The position numbers and the translations under genes were made by a program. 64,000 bases of DNA from Oscillospiraceae bacterium (GTDB lineage: Bacteria; Bacillota; Clostridia; Oscillospirales; Oscillospiraceae), in the NCBI GenBank assembly GCA_022846095.1, contig AP025583.1, forward strand, positions 2,604,001 to 2,668,000, read 5' to 3'. The notes under the pieces are model-generated. The model was given only the letters and a program-made list of their open reading frames with translations. It was not told where the DNA came from and searched no databases. Positions 31,368-42,691 of this stretch are shown here, one piece after another (the first letter of the stretch is position 1; every line of letters begins with the position of its first letter).

Positions 31368-32241
31368 CTAGACCTGAAGGAACTTGCGGATGGCCAGCAC
31401 GCTGCCGCCCACGCCGATGACAAAGCCGGTGCCCGCGAAGACCCCCAGCACCCACAGGGCCATGGCCCGGAAGGGCAGCACGGTGATGAGCTGGATGGTA
31501 TCCGAGGTGTCGATGGCCCGGCCGATGAGGGTGTAGATCCCCCACTGGAGGAAGAAGGCCAGCACCGCGCCGAACAGGCCCAGGATCATACCCTCGAATA
31601 CGAAGGGCCAGCGCACGAAGCCGTTGGTGGCGCCGCACATCTTCATGATGGCGATCTCCTCCCGGCGGTTGAAGGTGGCCAGCTTGATGGTGTTGGTGAT
31701 GATAAACAGGCTCACCAGCAGCAGGATGGTCACCAGGATGACCGCCACGCCCCCGGCGATGTTGCGCACCACCGTAAAGCCCTGGGCGATCTCCTCCTCG
31801 GCCCGGACCTTGACCACACCCTCGGTGCCCTCGATGAGGCCCTTGGTCTCGGACATGCGGGACAGGTCCCCGATGTGGATGAGGTAGCGGTCGCGCAGCA
31901 CGGAGTCGGGCAGATCCTTATAAAGGTCGTTGTCCGCCTTGTCGGCCAGGAACTTGTCCATGGCCTCCGCCTTGCTCATGAAGGTGACCGAGCTGACGTT
32001 GGCCAGGGCGCCCAGCCTGCCGCCCACGGCCTGCACCTGCGCCTCGGACAGGGACTCGTCCACGTAGGCGATGATCTCGTTCTCCTGCTCCAAATCGCCC
32101 AGCATGTTGTTCAGGTTCACCGCCACCAGGGAGAAGGAACCCATGATCAGCAGGCAGCAGATGATCATGCACACGGCGGCGAAGGACATGAGGCCGTGGG
32201 TAAAGATGCTGGTGAAGCCCTCTTTTAGAAAGTAACCGAAA

Positions 32242-32255
<14 letters not shown>
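31368..32255 (-). CDS. ftsX: Cell division ABC transporter permease FtsX
   Basis: The 295-residue permease has an N-terminal span (residues about 22-45), a large extracytoplasmic domain (about 46-165) and three C-terminal spans typical of FtsX (GGVAVILVTILLLVSLFIITNTIKLATFNRREEIAIMKMCGA). With FtsE it transmits ATP hydrolysis to wall hydrolases outside. The start at 32255 overlaps the ftsE end by 14 bases, so they are coupled. The M23 genes follow directly. Confidence 0.96.
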
Positions 32256-32931
<676 letters not shown>

Positions 32932-32953
32932 GGATAGGCTACCTCTTCGATGG

Positions 32954-33058
32954 AAAATTGAGAATGGAGAATCGATAACTCCGCGCGGCGGGACGTGGGG
33001 ACGTGGGTTCCCCGTGCCGGGCGCCCGCGTCCCCTGATTATCCATTCTCCATTGTCAT
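32954..33058. repeat. AT-rich MITE-like inverted repeat (copy 2)
   Basis: The left end AATTGAGAATGGAGAAT (from 32956) and right end ATTATCCATTCTCCATT (to about 33053) form a near-perfect inverted repeat around a GC-rich core that contains GGGGAACCCACG-like pairing. It lies between the CdaR-type gene and ftsE and is related to the copies at 17135 and 49974. Confidence 0.75.
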
Positions 33059-33076
33059 TTGTCTTATCGGCCGGGG

Positions 33077-34165
33077 TCAGGACTCGATGCCCCGGGAAAT
33101 CAGATACTTCTTGACCATCAGCGCCACCTTGAAGGTGATGGCGTCGTCGAACTCCCGCAGGTCCAGGCCGGTGAGCTTCTTGATCTTCTCCAGCCGGTAG
33201 ACCAGGGTGTTGCGGTGGACGAAGAGCTTGCGGGCCGTCTCGGACACGTTCAGGTTGTTCTCAAAGAACTTGTTGATGGTGAACAGCGTCTCCTGGTCCA
33301 GCGCGTCGATGGGGTTCTTCTTAAAGACCTCCTGCAAAAACATCTCGCACAGGGTGGTGGGCAGCTGGTAGATCAGCCGCCCGATGCCCAGGTTCTCGTA
33401 GTTGATGATGGACTTCTCGGTGTCGAACACCTTGCCCACGTCGATGGCCACCTGGGCCTCCTTGTAGGCCCGGGCCAGCTCCCGGATGTGGCCCACGATG
33501 GTGCCGATGCCGATGACCACCTTGATGTTGAGCTCCTCGCTCAGCGCGTCCTCCACCTGCTTGGCGGTCTTGTAGAGGTCCTTGCCCTCGGTGCCCTCGG
33601 GGAGCTGCTTGATGAGGGCCACGTCGGTCTCGCTGATGGAGAGGACGAAGTCCACCTGCTTGTCGGGGAACAGCCCCTGCACCACGTCGATGGCCGCCAC
33701 GTCGGTGGAGCCCACCTGGCGGATCAGAAAGACCGCCCGGGGGGACTCGGAGACGAAGTGCAGCTCCTTGGCGCGCACGTAGATGTCGCCCAGCAGGATA
33801 TTGTCGGAGATGATGTTCTTGACGAAGGTGGCCTTGTCGTGCTTCTCCTCATAGTAGGTCTTGGCCCCGTTGAGGGCCACCGACGCCATGGCGCACACCA
33901 GGCGGGCCTCCTGGTCCTCCCCCTTCACGAAGGCGGCGTAGTCGAACTGGGAGCTCCAGCCCGCCAGGGCCTTGAAGGTGCGCCCGTCAAAGGCCACCGT
34001 GTCGCTCCCGCCGTTGACCGCCTCCACGGCGCCCGGCCAGCGCTCCCCGATGCAGGTGAGCTCGTTGCAGGCCACCACCGTTCCCTCAGAATCAATCACG
34101 CCGATGGGCCGGTCCGTACTGTCTTTCATCTGCAAGACAACGCTCTGAAAAATTCTGCTGGACAT
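33077..34165 (-). CDS. CdaR/PucR-family transcriptional regulator
   Basis: The 362-residue regulator has an N-terminal sensor region, a central GGDEF-like CdaR domain (residues about 100-290) and a C-terminal PucR helix-turn-helix (NVSETARKLFVHRNTLVYRLEKIKKLTGLDLREFDDAITFKVAL). The ATG at 34165 has GGAGG eight bases upstream, better than the start at 34192. It has a consensus promoter and is followed, across a repeat, by ftsEX. CdaR proteins often sense sugar acids or related metabolites; no catabolic target is adjacent, so the role is open. Confidence 0.88.
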   Translation of the reverse strand: MSSRIFQSVVLQMKDSTDRPIGVIDSEGTVVACNELTCIGERWPGAVEAVNGGSDTVAFDGRTFKALAGWSSQFDYAAFVKGEDQEARLVCAMASVALNGAKTYYEEKHDKATFVKNIISDNILLGDIYVRAKELHFVSESPRAVFLIRQVGSTDVAAIDVVQGLFPDKQVDFVLSISETDVALIKQLPEGTEGKDLYKTAKQVEDALSEELNIKVVIGIGTIVGHIRELARAYKEAQVAIDVGKVFDTEKSIINYENLGIGRLIYQLPTTLCEMFLQEVFKKNPIDALDQETLFTINKFFENNLNVSETARKLFVHRNTLVYRLEKIKKLTGLDLREFDDAITFKVALMVKKYLISRGIES

Positions 34166-34467
34166 CGTGATGCCTCCCTCAATCTTCTTCAAACGGGGTT
34201 TTCCGTTGGATTCTTCGGACTATAAACAATTCAGCCGCTCTTGTTCCCTATTATAACGGCTTTTTTATCTCTTTTCAATAGGCGGAGACAATTTATTTGT
34301 TCATTTTCACCAAACACAAACGCGGAGGCGTGCGGAGCAGGCGGATAAGACACCGCGCAGACGAAAAAACAGGTTGGGCCGTCTCACGGAAGGACCAACA
34401 GCATTTTTCGCGGAGCGGGGGCTTATCTGCCGTCGCGCAGCCGCCGCAGCGTGACGCCGCACGGCGG
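34166..34467 (-). promoter_or_regulatory. Intergenic region with consensus promoter for the CdaR-type gene
   Basis: Minus-strand TTGAAA (34278-34273) and TATAAT (34255-34250) with a 17-base spacer form a near-perfect promoter, giving a leader of about 80 bases. Further right, 34439-34469 can form an 8-bp hairpin (AGCCGCCG) after the pseudouridine synthase stop; it has no T-run and is at best a weak terminator. I see nothing else in the remaining 150 bases. Confidence 0.75.
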
Positions 34468-35184
34468 CTATCCCAGCCGCCGCAGGGCCTCCAGCTCCTC
34501 CGCGCCCAGCGCCCGCCACGCCCCCCTCTCCAGGGCGGGGTCCAGCGCCAGGGGCCCCATGGTCAGCCGCTTGAGGTAGACCACCGGCTTGCCCCTGGCC
34601 GCCAGCATCCGCTTGATCTGGTGGTATTTCCCTTCCCGCAGGGTGACGATGCCTTCCCGGGGGTCCTCCAGAAGCTCCAGCCCCGCGCTCAGGCAGACCA
34701 GGCCGTCGCCCAGGGTCATGCCAGCGGCGAAGGCCGCGGCGTCCTGCGCGTCCAGCGCCCCGTCCACCCGGACGAAGTAGGTCTTGTCCACGTGGCGCTT
34801 AGGGGCCAGCAGGGCGTGGGCCAGGGCCCCGTCGTTGGTCAGCAGGAGCAGGCCCTCGGTGTCCTTGTCCAGCCGCCCCGCCGGGAAGAGCCCCACCCGG
34901 CGCAGGTGCTCCGGCAGCAGCTCCAGCACCGTGCGCTGCCTGGGGTCCTCGGTGGCCGAGACCAGCCCGGCGGGCTTGTGGAGCATGAGGTAAACAAACC
35001 TCTCCCCCGACACGCTCTGCCCGTCCACCCGCAGGTCCAGCCCCGCGCGGGCGTACTTCTCCTCCGGGGTGCGGGCGGGCCGCCCGTTGACACTCACCCG
35101 CCCGGCCCGCACCAGGTCCTTCACCTCCCGCCGTGACCAGCGCCCCGTGCCCGCCAGGATCTTGTCCAGCCGCTCCAGCTCCAT
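34468..35184 (-). CDS. rsuA: RsuA-type 16S rRNA pseudouridine synthase
   Basis: This 238-residue enzyme converts a uridine to pseudouridine in rRNA. An N-terminal S4 RNA-binding domain (MELERLDKILAGTGRWSRREVKDLVRAG) precedes the synthase core. The catalytic aspartate is in GRLDKDTEGLLLLTNDG, and the late motifs KTYFVRVDG and EGKYHQIKRML are present. The layout fits RsuA/RluB/RluE, so the exact target is uncertain. The ATG at 35184 is preferred to an upstream GTG because of the AGGTGG spacing. Confidence 0.92.
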   Translation of the reverse strand: MELERLDKILAGTGRWSRREVKDLVRAGRVSVNGRPARTPEEKYARAGLDLRVDGQSVSGERFVYLMLHKPAGLVSATEDPRQRTVLELLPEHLRRVGLFPAGRLDKDTEGLLLLTNDGALAHALLAPKRHVDKTYFVRVDGALDAQDAAAFAAGMTLGDGLVCLSAGLELLEDPREGIVTLREGKYHQIKRMLAARGKPVVYLKRLTMGPLALDPALERGAWRALGAEELEALRRLG

Positions 35185-35281
35185 GCCCGTACCCACCTTG
35201 TCCTTTTTGGTTCTATTTTAGCATATCCCCGCCCCAAAGGACATAAGCATTATCACAAGGAAATGGAAGGAGCGTTGCGCT

Positions 35282-35755
35282 GTGTTTATTTTTACCGCCA
35301 AATTAGACCGCCGCCGGATCCTGGCCGGGGCAGCGGCGGCGGTACTGGTGTGCGCCGCGGTGGCCGGGGCTGTGGTGCTGCTGGGGAGCCGCGGGGCCGC
35401 CGTCTCCACCGCCGCAAGCCCCAAGGGGGTCAAGACCAACGAGGACCGGGTGGCCTACCTGGAGAGCTACGGCTGGACGGTCGCCCCCGATGCGGTGCGC
35501 GTGGAGGAGCTGATCATCCCGGAGGAGTTCGACGACACCTACACCCAGTACCTGGCCCTCCAGTCGGGCCAGGGCTTCGACCTGACGCAGTACAGCGGCA
35601 AGCGGGTCAAGCGCTACACCTACGAGATCACCAACTACCCCACCGGGGAGGCCGGGGTGCAGGCGGGAGTGCTGATCTACAAGAACACGGTCATCGGCGG
35701 CGACGTGCTGTCCAGCCAGCTGGGCGGCTTCATCCACGGGCTGGAGATGCCCTGA
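35282..35755 (+). CDS. DUF4830-type membrane-anchored protein
   Basis: This 157-residue protein starts with GTG (MFIFTAKLDRRR) behind GGAAGGAG. A single N-terminal membrane anchor spans residues about 12-35. The extracellular part (TNEDRVAYLESYGWTV, EFDDTYTQYLALQSGQGFDL, GKRVKRYTYEI) matches the DUF4830 family of Clostridia, often encoded near sporulation or envelope genes. The function is unknown. It is the only plus-strand gene between 26.8 and 53 kb and stands alone. Confidence 0.8.
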   Translation: MFIFTAKLDRRRILAGAAAAVLVCAAVAGAVVLLGSRGAAVSTAASPKGVKTNEDRVAYLESYGWTVAPDAVRVEELIIPEEFDDTYTQYLALQSGQGFDLTQYSGKRVKRYTYEITNYPTGEAGVQAGVLIYKNTVIGGDVLSSQLGGFIHGLEMP

Positions 35756-35763
35756 CAAGACGC

Positions 35764-35797
35764 AAAAAGGCGGCGCTCATAGGAGCGCCGCCTTTTT
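35764..35797. terminator. Bidirectional terminator
   Basis: A symmetric hairpin (AAAAAGGCGGCGCTC ... GAGCGCCGCCTTTTT) lies between the convergent DUF4830 gene and the membrane protein at 35806, with A/T runs on both sides. Confidence 0.92.
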
Positions 35798-35805
35798 GTC
35801 CGTCC

Positions 35806-36399
35806 TCAGGCCAGCATAATCTGCTGGCTCTTGTACAGGAAGATGATGTAGATGACGTTGGCCACCAGGCTGACGATTGTGCGGACCACGTTCAGCGCAC
35901 CGCCCAGGCCGGCCGAGGCAACGCTCACGATGGCGATGACGATGGCGATGATGTAGCAGACGGCGTTCAGCTTCCAGACCAAATCGCCCCTGGACGCCTC
36001 CTGGTCCTCGCCGATCTCCCGCAGCAGGCCGGAGGTGGCGCCGCACACGAAATAGACCTGGAGGAAGCCGAACACGGACACCGCCAGCGAAAGCACCAGC
36101 GTACCCACCAGGCCGCCCGCGGCCGCGCCGCCGGAGCCCAGTATCGCGCCGCCCGCGGCGACCCCCGCCATCACGGCCATCAGAACCGCCGCCACGATGG
36201 ACAGCACCAGCATAATCACCGCGCGCTTGTAGCCCGGCGCCGCGTTCATGGTCTTGACCAGGCCCACCAGCGCGATGATGCCGCCCACGATGGCCGCAAG
36301 GCCGCCGATGACCGGGACGAACGAGAACAGGGCGACAATCGTGCCGATGAACATCAGCTTCAGGCCGCCCCCCGCAATCGCAAATCTCTCATCCTTCAT
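35806..36399 (-). CDS. Uncharacterised polytopic membrane protein (paralog A)
   Basis: This 197-residue membrane protein has about five hydrophobic segments and starts MKDERFAIAGGGLKLMF behind AGGAG. It is a paralog of the next upstream gene: both share the IAG-GLK-MF-G-IVAL start, a Y-cluster (GYKRA-IMLV), a central cytoplasmic loop (VYFVC-AT-LLRE-G-...-GDLVWK-NA-CY) and the end IIY-VFLYKSQ. The acidic loop with conserved aromatic residues is probably cytoplasmic. The family is not recognised; MscS lies upstream in the same unit. Confidence 0.7.
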   Translation of the reverse strand: MKDERFAIAGGGLKLMFIGTIVALFSFVPVIGGLAAIVGGIIALVGLVKTMNAAPGYKRAVIMLVLSIVAAVLMAVMAGVAAGGAILGSGGAAAGGLVGTLVLSLAVSVFGFLQVYFVCGATSGLLREIGEDQEASRGDLVWKLNAVCYIIAIVIAIVSVASAGLGGALNVVRTIVSLVANVIYIIFLYKSQQIMLA

Positions 36400-36473
36400 T
36401 CTCTTATTTCTCCTCTCGCACATGTTTATATTCACCGGCAGCGCCGGGGAATACCGTTGTCCGCCCCGCCGGG

Positions 36474-37034
36474 CTACCCCAGCAGGAGACCCTGGCTCTT
36501 GTACAGGAACACCACGTAGATGATGCCGATGACGATGCCGACCAGGCCGGTTATGATCGTCAACACCAGCGCCAGCGCCTGGGCGAACAGGGCCAGCACC
36601 GAGACGGCGATCAGCACCGCGTAACACCCCGCGTTGGCCTTCCACACCAGGTCCCCATAGTGCGCCTCGTCCTCGTGGCCCAGCTCACGCAGCAGGGCGG
36701 CGGTGGCGGTGCAGACAAAATAGGTCTGCAGCATACCGGCGATGGAGTCCAGTACGTCGAACAGCGTGCCCGCGCCCCCGTCGCCCGCGATGGTCCCCAG
36801 GATGCTGAGCACTCCTCCGGCGACGAGCATGACGAAGGCCCTCTTGTAGCCCTCATGGGCCTCCCTGGCCCCCCACAGCCCCACGATGGCCATGATGCCG
36901 CCCACCAGGATGGCGACCAGCCCGGTTATCCCAAACACCGGAATCAGCAGCACCACTAGGCCGATCAGCGCCACGATTTGGCCTGTAAACATCCGTTTCA
37001 GGCCCCGGCCCGCGATGGTATACGTACTCTCCAC
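36474..37034 (-). CDS. Uncharacterised polytopic membrane protein (paralog B)
   Basis: This 186-residue protein has about five membrane segments. It shares with the downstream paralog the N-terminal IAGRGLKRMFTGQIVAL block, the loop TYFVCTATAALLRELGHEDEA and the C-terminal IIYVVFLYKSQ. It begins four bases after the mscS stop, so the three genes form one operon (mscS-B-A). The function is unknown; an envelope or osmotic role is a guess from the neighbour. Confidence 0.7.
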   Translation of the reverse strand: MESTYTIAGRGLKRMFTGQIVALIGLVVLLIPVFGITGLVAILVGGIMAIVGLWGAREAHEGYKRAFVMLVAGGVLSILGTIAGDGGAGTLFDVLDSIAGMLQTYFVCTATAALLRELGHEDEAHYGDLVWKANAGCYAVLIAVSVLALFAQALALVLTIITGLVGIVIGIIYVVFLYKSQGLLLG

Positions 37035-37038
37035 TGCC

Positions 37039-37875
37039 CTACTCCTTTCCGCCCCTGTCCATCAGGTGCACGTTCAGGTGGTTGTAGGTGAGCTCCACCC
37101 CGGCCCTGCCGAAGGCGTCGCCAATCTGCTCCAGCAGGTCGTAGTACAGGTCCCAGTAGTCGTCGGTGGCGCACCAGACCCGCAGCGTGTACTCCACGCT
37201 GCTCTCCAAATACCCGGTGATCCGGGCGAAGGGCTCCGGCGTGAAGAGGGCCTTCGCGTGGGCCCCCGCCGCGTCCAGCAGGCATTTGACCACCGTCCTG
37301 GGATCGGCGTCATAGGAAATATTGAATTTCAGGTCCACCCTCCGCAGGGGCTCGGAGGTATAGTTGGTGATGCGCTCCGCCGAGAGCTTGCCGTTGGGGA
37401 TGGAGATGATCTTGTTGTCAAAGGTCTTTACCTTGGTGTACACCATGCCCACCTCGGACACCACGCCGCTGAAGGTGTCGGTCTCGATGTAGTCTCCGCC
37501 GGTGAAGGGCTTGGAGACCAGCAGCATGATGCCCCCCGCCAGGTTGGACAGGGTGCCCTGGATGGCCAGGGAGATGGCCAGGCCGACCACGCCCAGGATC
37601 GCCACCAGCGAGGACACGTTCACCCCGATGTAGCTGGCCACGATGATGATGGTCACGAACCACAGCAGCACCCGGACGATGGAGCGGATGAAGGTCTGAA
37701 GGCTGCGGTCCACCTTGAGGCGCTCCATGGTCTTGTTCAGGACCTTGATTAGAATCTTCATGACCACGTAGCAGACCACGAACAGCAGCGCCACAAAGGC
37801 AATCTGCTTAAAGTCCAGTTTTTTTAGGGTGGCCACGAATTGATTGACGGCGTCCACGGTTTCGTCCGCGTTCAC
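37039..37875 (-). CDS. mscS: Small-conductance mechanosensitive channel (MscS family)
   Basis: The 278-residue channel releases solutes under hypo-osmotic shock. Three N-terminal membrane segments lead to the pore-lining TM3 (ILGVVGLAISLAIQGTLSNLAGGIMLL, rich in Gly/Ala). The beta domain (FTGGDYIETDTFSGVVSEVGMVYTKVKTFDN, with IPNGKL) and the C-terminal alpha/beta cage follow. The length matches E. coli MscS. It leads the unit with the two paralogous membrane proteins. Confidence 0.95.
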   Translation of the reverse strand: MNADETVDAVNQFVATLKKLDFKQIAFVALLFVVCYVVMKILIKVLNKTMERLKVDRSLQTFIRSIVRVLLWFVTIIIVASYIGVNVSSLVAILGVVGLAISLAIQGTLSNLAGGIMLLVSKPFTGGDYIETDTFSGVVSEVGMVYTKVKTFDNKIISIPNGKLSAERITNYTSEPLRRVDLKFNISYDADPRTVVKCLLDAAGAHAKALFTPEPFARITGYLESSVEYTLRVWCATDDYWDLYYDLLEQIGDAFGRAGVELTYNHLNVHLMDRGGKE

Positions 37876-38018
37876 GGTAGCGGAAAGCAGCAGGGCGGCT
37901 CCCCCCTTCCAAGATTATAGTTCGATGTCAGTTATTTTATCACGTTTCTCCCTCTGTGGCAAGGCGGGCGCGGGAAGAACGACAGGTGTCGCACAGCGCA
38001 GGGCCTCCAAAGGGCAAA

Positions 38019-38049
38019 AAAGGGCCTCCGCCGGTGGCGGAGGCCCTTT
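38019..38049 (-). terminator. tuf terminator
   Basis: A hairpin with AAAGGGCCTCCGCC stem followed on the minus strand by TTTTTT-type DNA ends the str operon after tuf. Confidence 0.9.
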
Positions 38050-38060
38050 CGGGAAGCAAT

Positions 38061-39263
<1,203 letters not shown>

Positions 39264-39326
39264 GTTTGGGTATCCTCCTTAAATACATATTATCATGTCG
39301 TTCCGTTTCCGTATAAATGCGAAAAC

Positions 39327-39355
39327 ATTGTATAGCATTGCAAGGGAAAATGCAA
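39327..39355 (-). promoter_or_regulatory. Internal tuf promoter
   Basis: Minus-strand TTGCAT (39355-39350) and TACAAT (39332-39327) with a 17-base spacer lie between fusA and tuf. A separate tuf promoter fits the need for more EF-Tu than EF-G. Confidence 0.75.
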
Positions 39356-39407
39356 GACTTTTCGCCTGCCGCGCCCGGAGCGGGCCCATGGCCCGTCCGC
39401 GCGCATC

Positions 39408-41516
39408 TTAATCGGCCGTGTTGCGGCCGCGCTCGGCGATGATCTTGTCCGCGATGCTCTTGGGGATTTCCACGTAGCTGTGAGGCTCCATGGTGTACTG
39501 GCCGCGGCCCTGGGTGGAGGAGCGCAGGTCGGTTGCATAGCCGAACATCTCGCTCAGGGGCACCAAGGCGTCGATCTGGGTGGCGCCGGGGCGGGCCTCG
39601 GTGCCCTGGATCATGCCGCGGCGGGAGCTCAGATCGCCCATCACGTCGCCCATATACTCGTCGGGGGCGATGGCGGAGACCTTCATGATGGGCTCCAGCA
39701 GGATGGGGTTGGCCTTCCGGCAGGCCTCCTTGAAGGCCATGGAGCCGGCGATCTTAAACGCCATTTCGGAGGAGTCCACCTCGTGGTAGGAGCCGAAAAT
39801 CAGGCTGACCTTCACGTCCACCACGGGGTAGCCCGCCAGCACGCCGGCCTGCATGGCCCCCTGGATGCCCTGGTCCACCGCGGGGATATACTCCTTGGGG
39901 ATGACGCCGCCGGTGATGGCGTTGACGAACTCATAGCCCTTGCCGGACTCGTTGGGCTCCACCTTGATGCGCACGTGGCCGTACTGGCCCTTACCGCCGG
40001 ACTGGCGGGCGTACTTGGTGTCCTGCTCGACGGCCTTCTTGATGGTCTCCTTGTAGGCGACCTGGGGCGCGCCCACGTTGGCCTCCACCTTGTACTCGCG
40101 CAGCAGGCGGTCCACGATGATCTCCAGGTGCAGCTCGCCCATGCCGGCGATGATGGTCTGCCCGGTCTCGTCGTCGGTCCAGGTCTTGAAGGTGGGGTCC
40201 TCCTCGGCCAGCTTCATCAGCGCCAGGCCCATCTTCTCCTGGCCGGCCTTGGTCTTGGGCTCGATGGCCACGCGGATGACGGGCTCGGGGAACTCCATGG
40301 ACTCCAGGATGATGGGGTGCTTCTCGTCGCACAGGGTGTCGCCGGTGGTGGAATTCTTCAGGCCGATGACGGCGGCGATGTCGCCGGAGTAGACGGTCTC
40401 AATATCCTCCCGGTGGTTGGCGTGCATCTGCAGGATGCGGCCGATACGCTCCTTCTGGTTCTTGGTGCTGTTGAGCACCGAGGTGCCGGTGTTGAGCGTG
40501 CCGGAGTAGACGCGCACGAAGGACAGGCGGCCCACGTAGGGGTCGGTGGCGATCTTGAACGCCAGGGCGGAGAAGGGGGCGTTGTCGTCGGCGGGACGGC
40601 TGTCCTCCTCCTCGGTGTCGGGGTTCACGCCGTCGATGGCCGGGATGTCCAGCGGGGAGGGCATGAAGTCCACGATGGCGTCCAGCAGCTTCTGCACGCC
40701 CTTGTTCTTGTAGGAGGTGCCGCAGGCCACGGGGACCATCAGGTTCTCAATGGTGCCCTTGCGGATGGCCTTGCGGATGAGATCGGTGGGGATCTCCTTC
40801 TCCTCCAGGGCCAGCTCCATGATCTCGTCGTCCAGATCGGCGCAGGCGTCGATGAGCTTGGTCCGGTACTCCTGGGCCAGGTCGGCCAGGTCGGCGGGGA
40901 TCTCCTCCACGCGCATGTCGGTGCCCATGTCGTCGTAGTACACGTCGGCCTTCATCTCCACCAGGTCGACGATCCCCTTGAAGGTCTCCTCGCTGCCGAT
41001 GGGCAGCTGGATGGGCACGGCGTTGCACTTGAGGCGGTCGTGGATCATGCGCAGCACGTTGAAGAAGTCGGCGCCCATGATGTCCATCTTGTTGACGTAG
41101 ATCATGCGGGGGACCTTGTAGTGGTCCGCCTGGCGCCAGACGGTCTCGGACTGGGGCTCCACGCCGCCCTTGGCGCACATGACGGTCACAGAGCCGTCCA
41201 GCACGCGCAGGGAGCGCTCCACCTCGACGGTGAAGTCCACATGGCCCGGAGTGTCGATGATGTTGATCCGGGTCTGGGGGAACTGGTCCTTGGTGCCCTT
41301 CCAGTAGCAGGTGGTGGCGGCGGAGGTGATGGTGATGCCGCGCTCCTGCTCCTGGGCCATCCAGTCCATGGTGGCGGTGCCGTCGTGGGTCTCGCCAATC
41401 TTGTAGTTGACGCCGGTGTAGTAGAGGATACGCTCGGTGGTGGTCGTCTTGCCCGCGTCGATATGGGCCATGATGCCGATGTTCCGGGTGTTCTCTAAGG
41501 TTACTTTCCTAGGCAT
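39408..41516 (-). CDS. fusA: Elongation factor G
   Basis: This 702-residue GTPase drives translocation. It starts [31 protein letters not shown] (split here: [15 protein letters not shown] is G1) and has [17 protein letters not shown] (G3), [11 protein letters not shown] (G4), and the C-terminal domain IV/V motifs GGKGQYGHV and [20 protein letters not shown]. It follows rpsG by 17 bases. Confidence 0.99.
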   Translation of the reverse strand: MPRKVTLENTRNIGIMAHIDAGKTTTTERILYYTGVNYKIGETHDGTATMDWMAQEQERGITITSAATTCYWKGTKDQFPQTRINIIDTPGHVDFTVEVERSLRVLDGSVTVMCAKGGVEPQSETVWRQADHYKVPRMIYVNKMDIMGADFFNVLRMIHDRLKCNAVPIQLPIGSEETFKGIVDLVEMKADVYYDDMGTDMRVEEIPADLADLAQEYRTKLIDACADLDDEIMELALEEKEIPTDLIRKAIRKGTIENLMVPVACGTSYKNKGVQKLLDAIVDFMPSPLDIPAIDGVNPDTEEEDSRPADDNAPFSALAFKIATDPYVGRLSFVRVYSGTLNTGTSVLNSTKNQKERIGRILQMHANHREDIETVYSGDIAAVIGLKNSTTGDTLCDEKHPIILESMEFPEPVIRVAIEPKTKAGQEKMGLALMKLAEEDPTFKTWTDDETGQTIIAGMGELHLEIIVDRLLREYKVEANVGAPQVAYKETIKKAVEQDTKYARQSGGKGQYGHVRIKVEPNESGKGYEFVNAITGGVIPKEYIPAVDQGIQGAMQAGVLAGYPVVDVKVSLIFGSYHEVDSSEMAFKIAGSMAFKEACRKANPILLEPIMKVSAIAPDEYMGDVMGDLSSRRGMIQGTEARPGATQIDALVPLSEMFGYATDLRSSTQGRGQYTMEPHSYVEIPKSIADKIIAERGRNTAD

Positions 41517-41533
41517 ATTCTAACTCCTTAAAC

Positions 41534-42004
41534 CTACCAGCGGTAGTGCGCGAAGGCCTTGTTGGACTCGGCCATCTTGTGGGTGTCCTCGCGCTTCTTG
41601 ACCGCGGAGCCGAGGCTGTTGGCGGCGTCCATAATCTCGCCGGCCAGGCGCTCGCGCATGGTCTTCTCGCTGCGCTTGCGGGCGAAGCTGGTGAGCCAAC
41701 GCAGACCCAGGGTCTGACGGCGCTCGGGCCGCACCTCGATGGGTACCTGGTAGGTGGCGCCGCCCACGCGGCGGGCCTTGACCTCCAGGGACGGCATGAT
41801 GTTCTCCAGAGCGGTGGTGAACACGTCCAGAGGATCCTTGCCGGTCTTGTCCTTGATGATGTCGAAGGCGCCGTAGACCACCTTCTGGGCTACGCCCTTC
41901 TTGCCGTCGAGCATAATGCTGTTGACGAGCTTGGTCACCAGGACGGAGTTATACAGCGGGTCGGGCAAAACCTCCCGCTTGGGTACATTACCTCTTCTGG
42001 GCAC
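41534..42004 (-). CDS. rpsG: 30S ribosomal protein S7
   Basis: This 156-residue primary assembly protein of the 30S head reads [19 protein letters not shown] and ends NKAFAHYRW. The start is taken as GTG at 42004 with GGAGGG seven bases upstream, which gives the family-standard length. An in-frame ATG at 42022 would place the ribosome binding site inside the coding sequence. Confidence 0.98.
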   Translation of the reverse strand: MPRRGNVPKREVLPDPLYNSVLVTKLVNSIMLDGKKGVAQKVVYGAFDIIKDKTGKDPLDVFTTALENIMPSLEVKARRVGGATYQVPIEVRPERRQTLGLRWLTSFARKRSEKTMRERLAGEIMDAANSLGSAVKKREDTHKMAESNKAFAHYRW

Positions 42005-42196
42005 TTTGCTTCCCTCCTTCATAGTATGATTTCATAGGTACTCGAAGATCCGAGGGGGATCCCCGTGTAAGACAAGTGCCTGCTTGTCCAGTGCCCCGCC
42101 GAGAGGTCTACCCAATCTATGGATAAACGCTTTTGGCAAGGTCAACTGCCTTGCGCTTGAAAAGCGCAGATTACTTGCAAAGTGTTGAAAAACGGC
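42005..42196 (-). promoter_or_regulatory. Structured rpsL-rpsG intergenic region
   Basis: The 192-base gap is long for a str operon. On the minus strand it holds several hairpins in series: GCGCTT-TTC-AAGCGC, GACAAG-CAGGCA-CTTGTC and GGGGATCCCC, just before the rpsG ribosome binding site. A TTGACC may begin a weak internal promoter. In E. coli this gap is where S7 binds to repress the operon, so a similar autoregulatory leader is possible. Confidence 0.45.
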
Positions 42197-42619
42197 TTAC
42201 TTCTTGCCGGCCTTGGGGCGCTTGGCGCCGTACTTGGAGCGGGCCTGCATGCGGCCGTTGACGCCCTGGGTGTCCAGAGTGCCGCGGATGATGTGGTAGC
42301 GCACGCCGGGCAGGTCCTTGACGCGGCCGCCGCGGATCATGACCACGGAGTGCTCCTGCAGGTTGTGGCCCACACCGGGAATATAAGCGGTGACCTCGTA
42401 GCCGTTGGTGAGACGCACACGGGCGATCTTACGCAGCGCGGAGTTCGGCTTCTTCGGGGTGGAGGTACGAACGGCGGTGCACACACCTCTCTTCTGAGGA
42501 GAAGGCAGGTCGGTCTCGCGGTTCTTCAGGGTGTTGAGGCCGTGCTGCATGGCGGGGGAGGTGGACTTGTAGGTCACGGCCTCGCGGCCCTTGCGGACGA
42601 GCTGGTTAAACGTAGGCAT
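42197..42619 (-). CDS. rpsL: 30S ribosomal protein S12
   Basis: This 140-residue decoding-centre protein reads [14 protein letters not shown] at the start. It has the conserved [20 protein letters not shown] region with the lysine positions linked to streptomycin sensitivity (KKPNSAL), and ends [19 protein letters not shown] precedes the start. It is the second gene of the str operon. Confidence 0.99.
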   Translation of the reverse strand: MPTFNQLVRKGREAVTYKSTSPAMQHGLNTLKNRETDLPSPQKRGVCTAVRTSTPKKPNSALRKIARVRLTNGYEVTAYIPGVGHNLQEHSVVMIRGGRVKDLPGVRYHIIRGTLDTQGVNGRMQARSKYGAKRPKAGKK

Positions 42620-42691
42620 AATGTTCCTCCTTTCTAAAAAATTGACTAAATTATATTTTAACAGAATAATCCGCAGATTATTCCATTAAAA

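Noticed and set aside
32932-33045. N-terminal extension of FtsE through the repeat
   Set aside because: The extension is encoded by a MITE-like element; the ATG at 32931 gives the standard FtsE start.
34297-35136. A plus-strand open frame starting FIFTKHKRGG
   Set aside because: Most of it is antisense to the pseudouridine synthase gene, there is no ribosome binding site, and the unique first part matches nothing I recognise.
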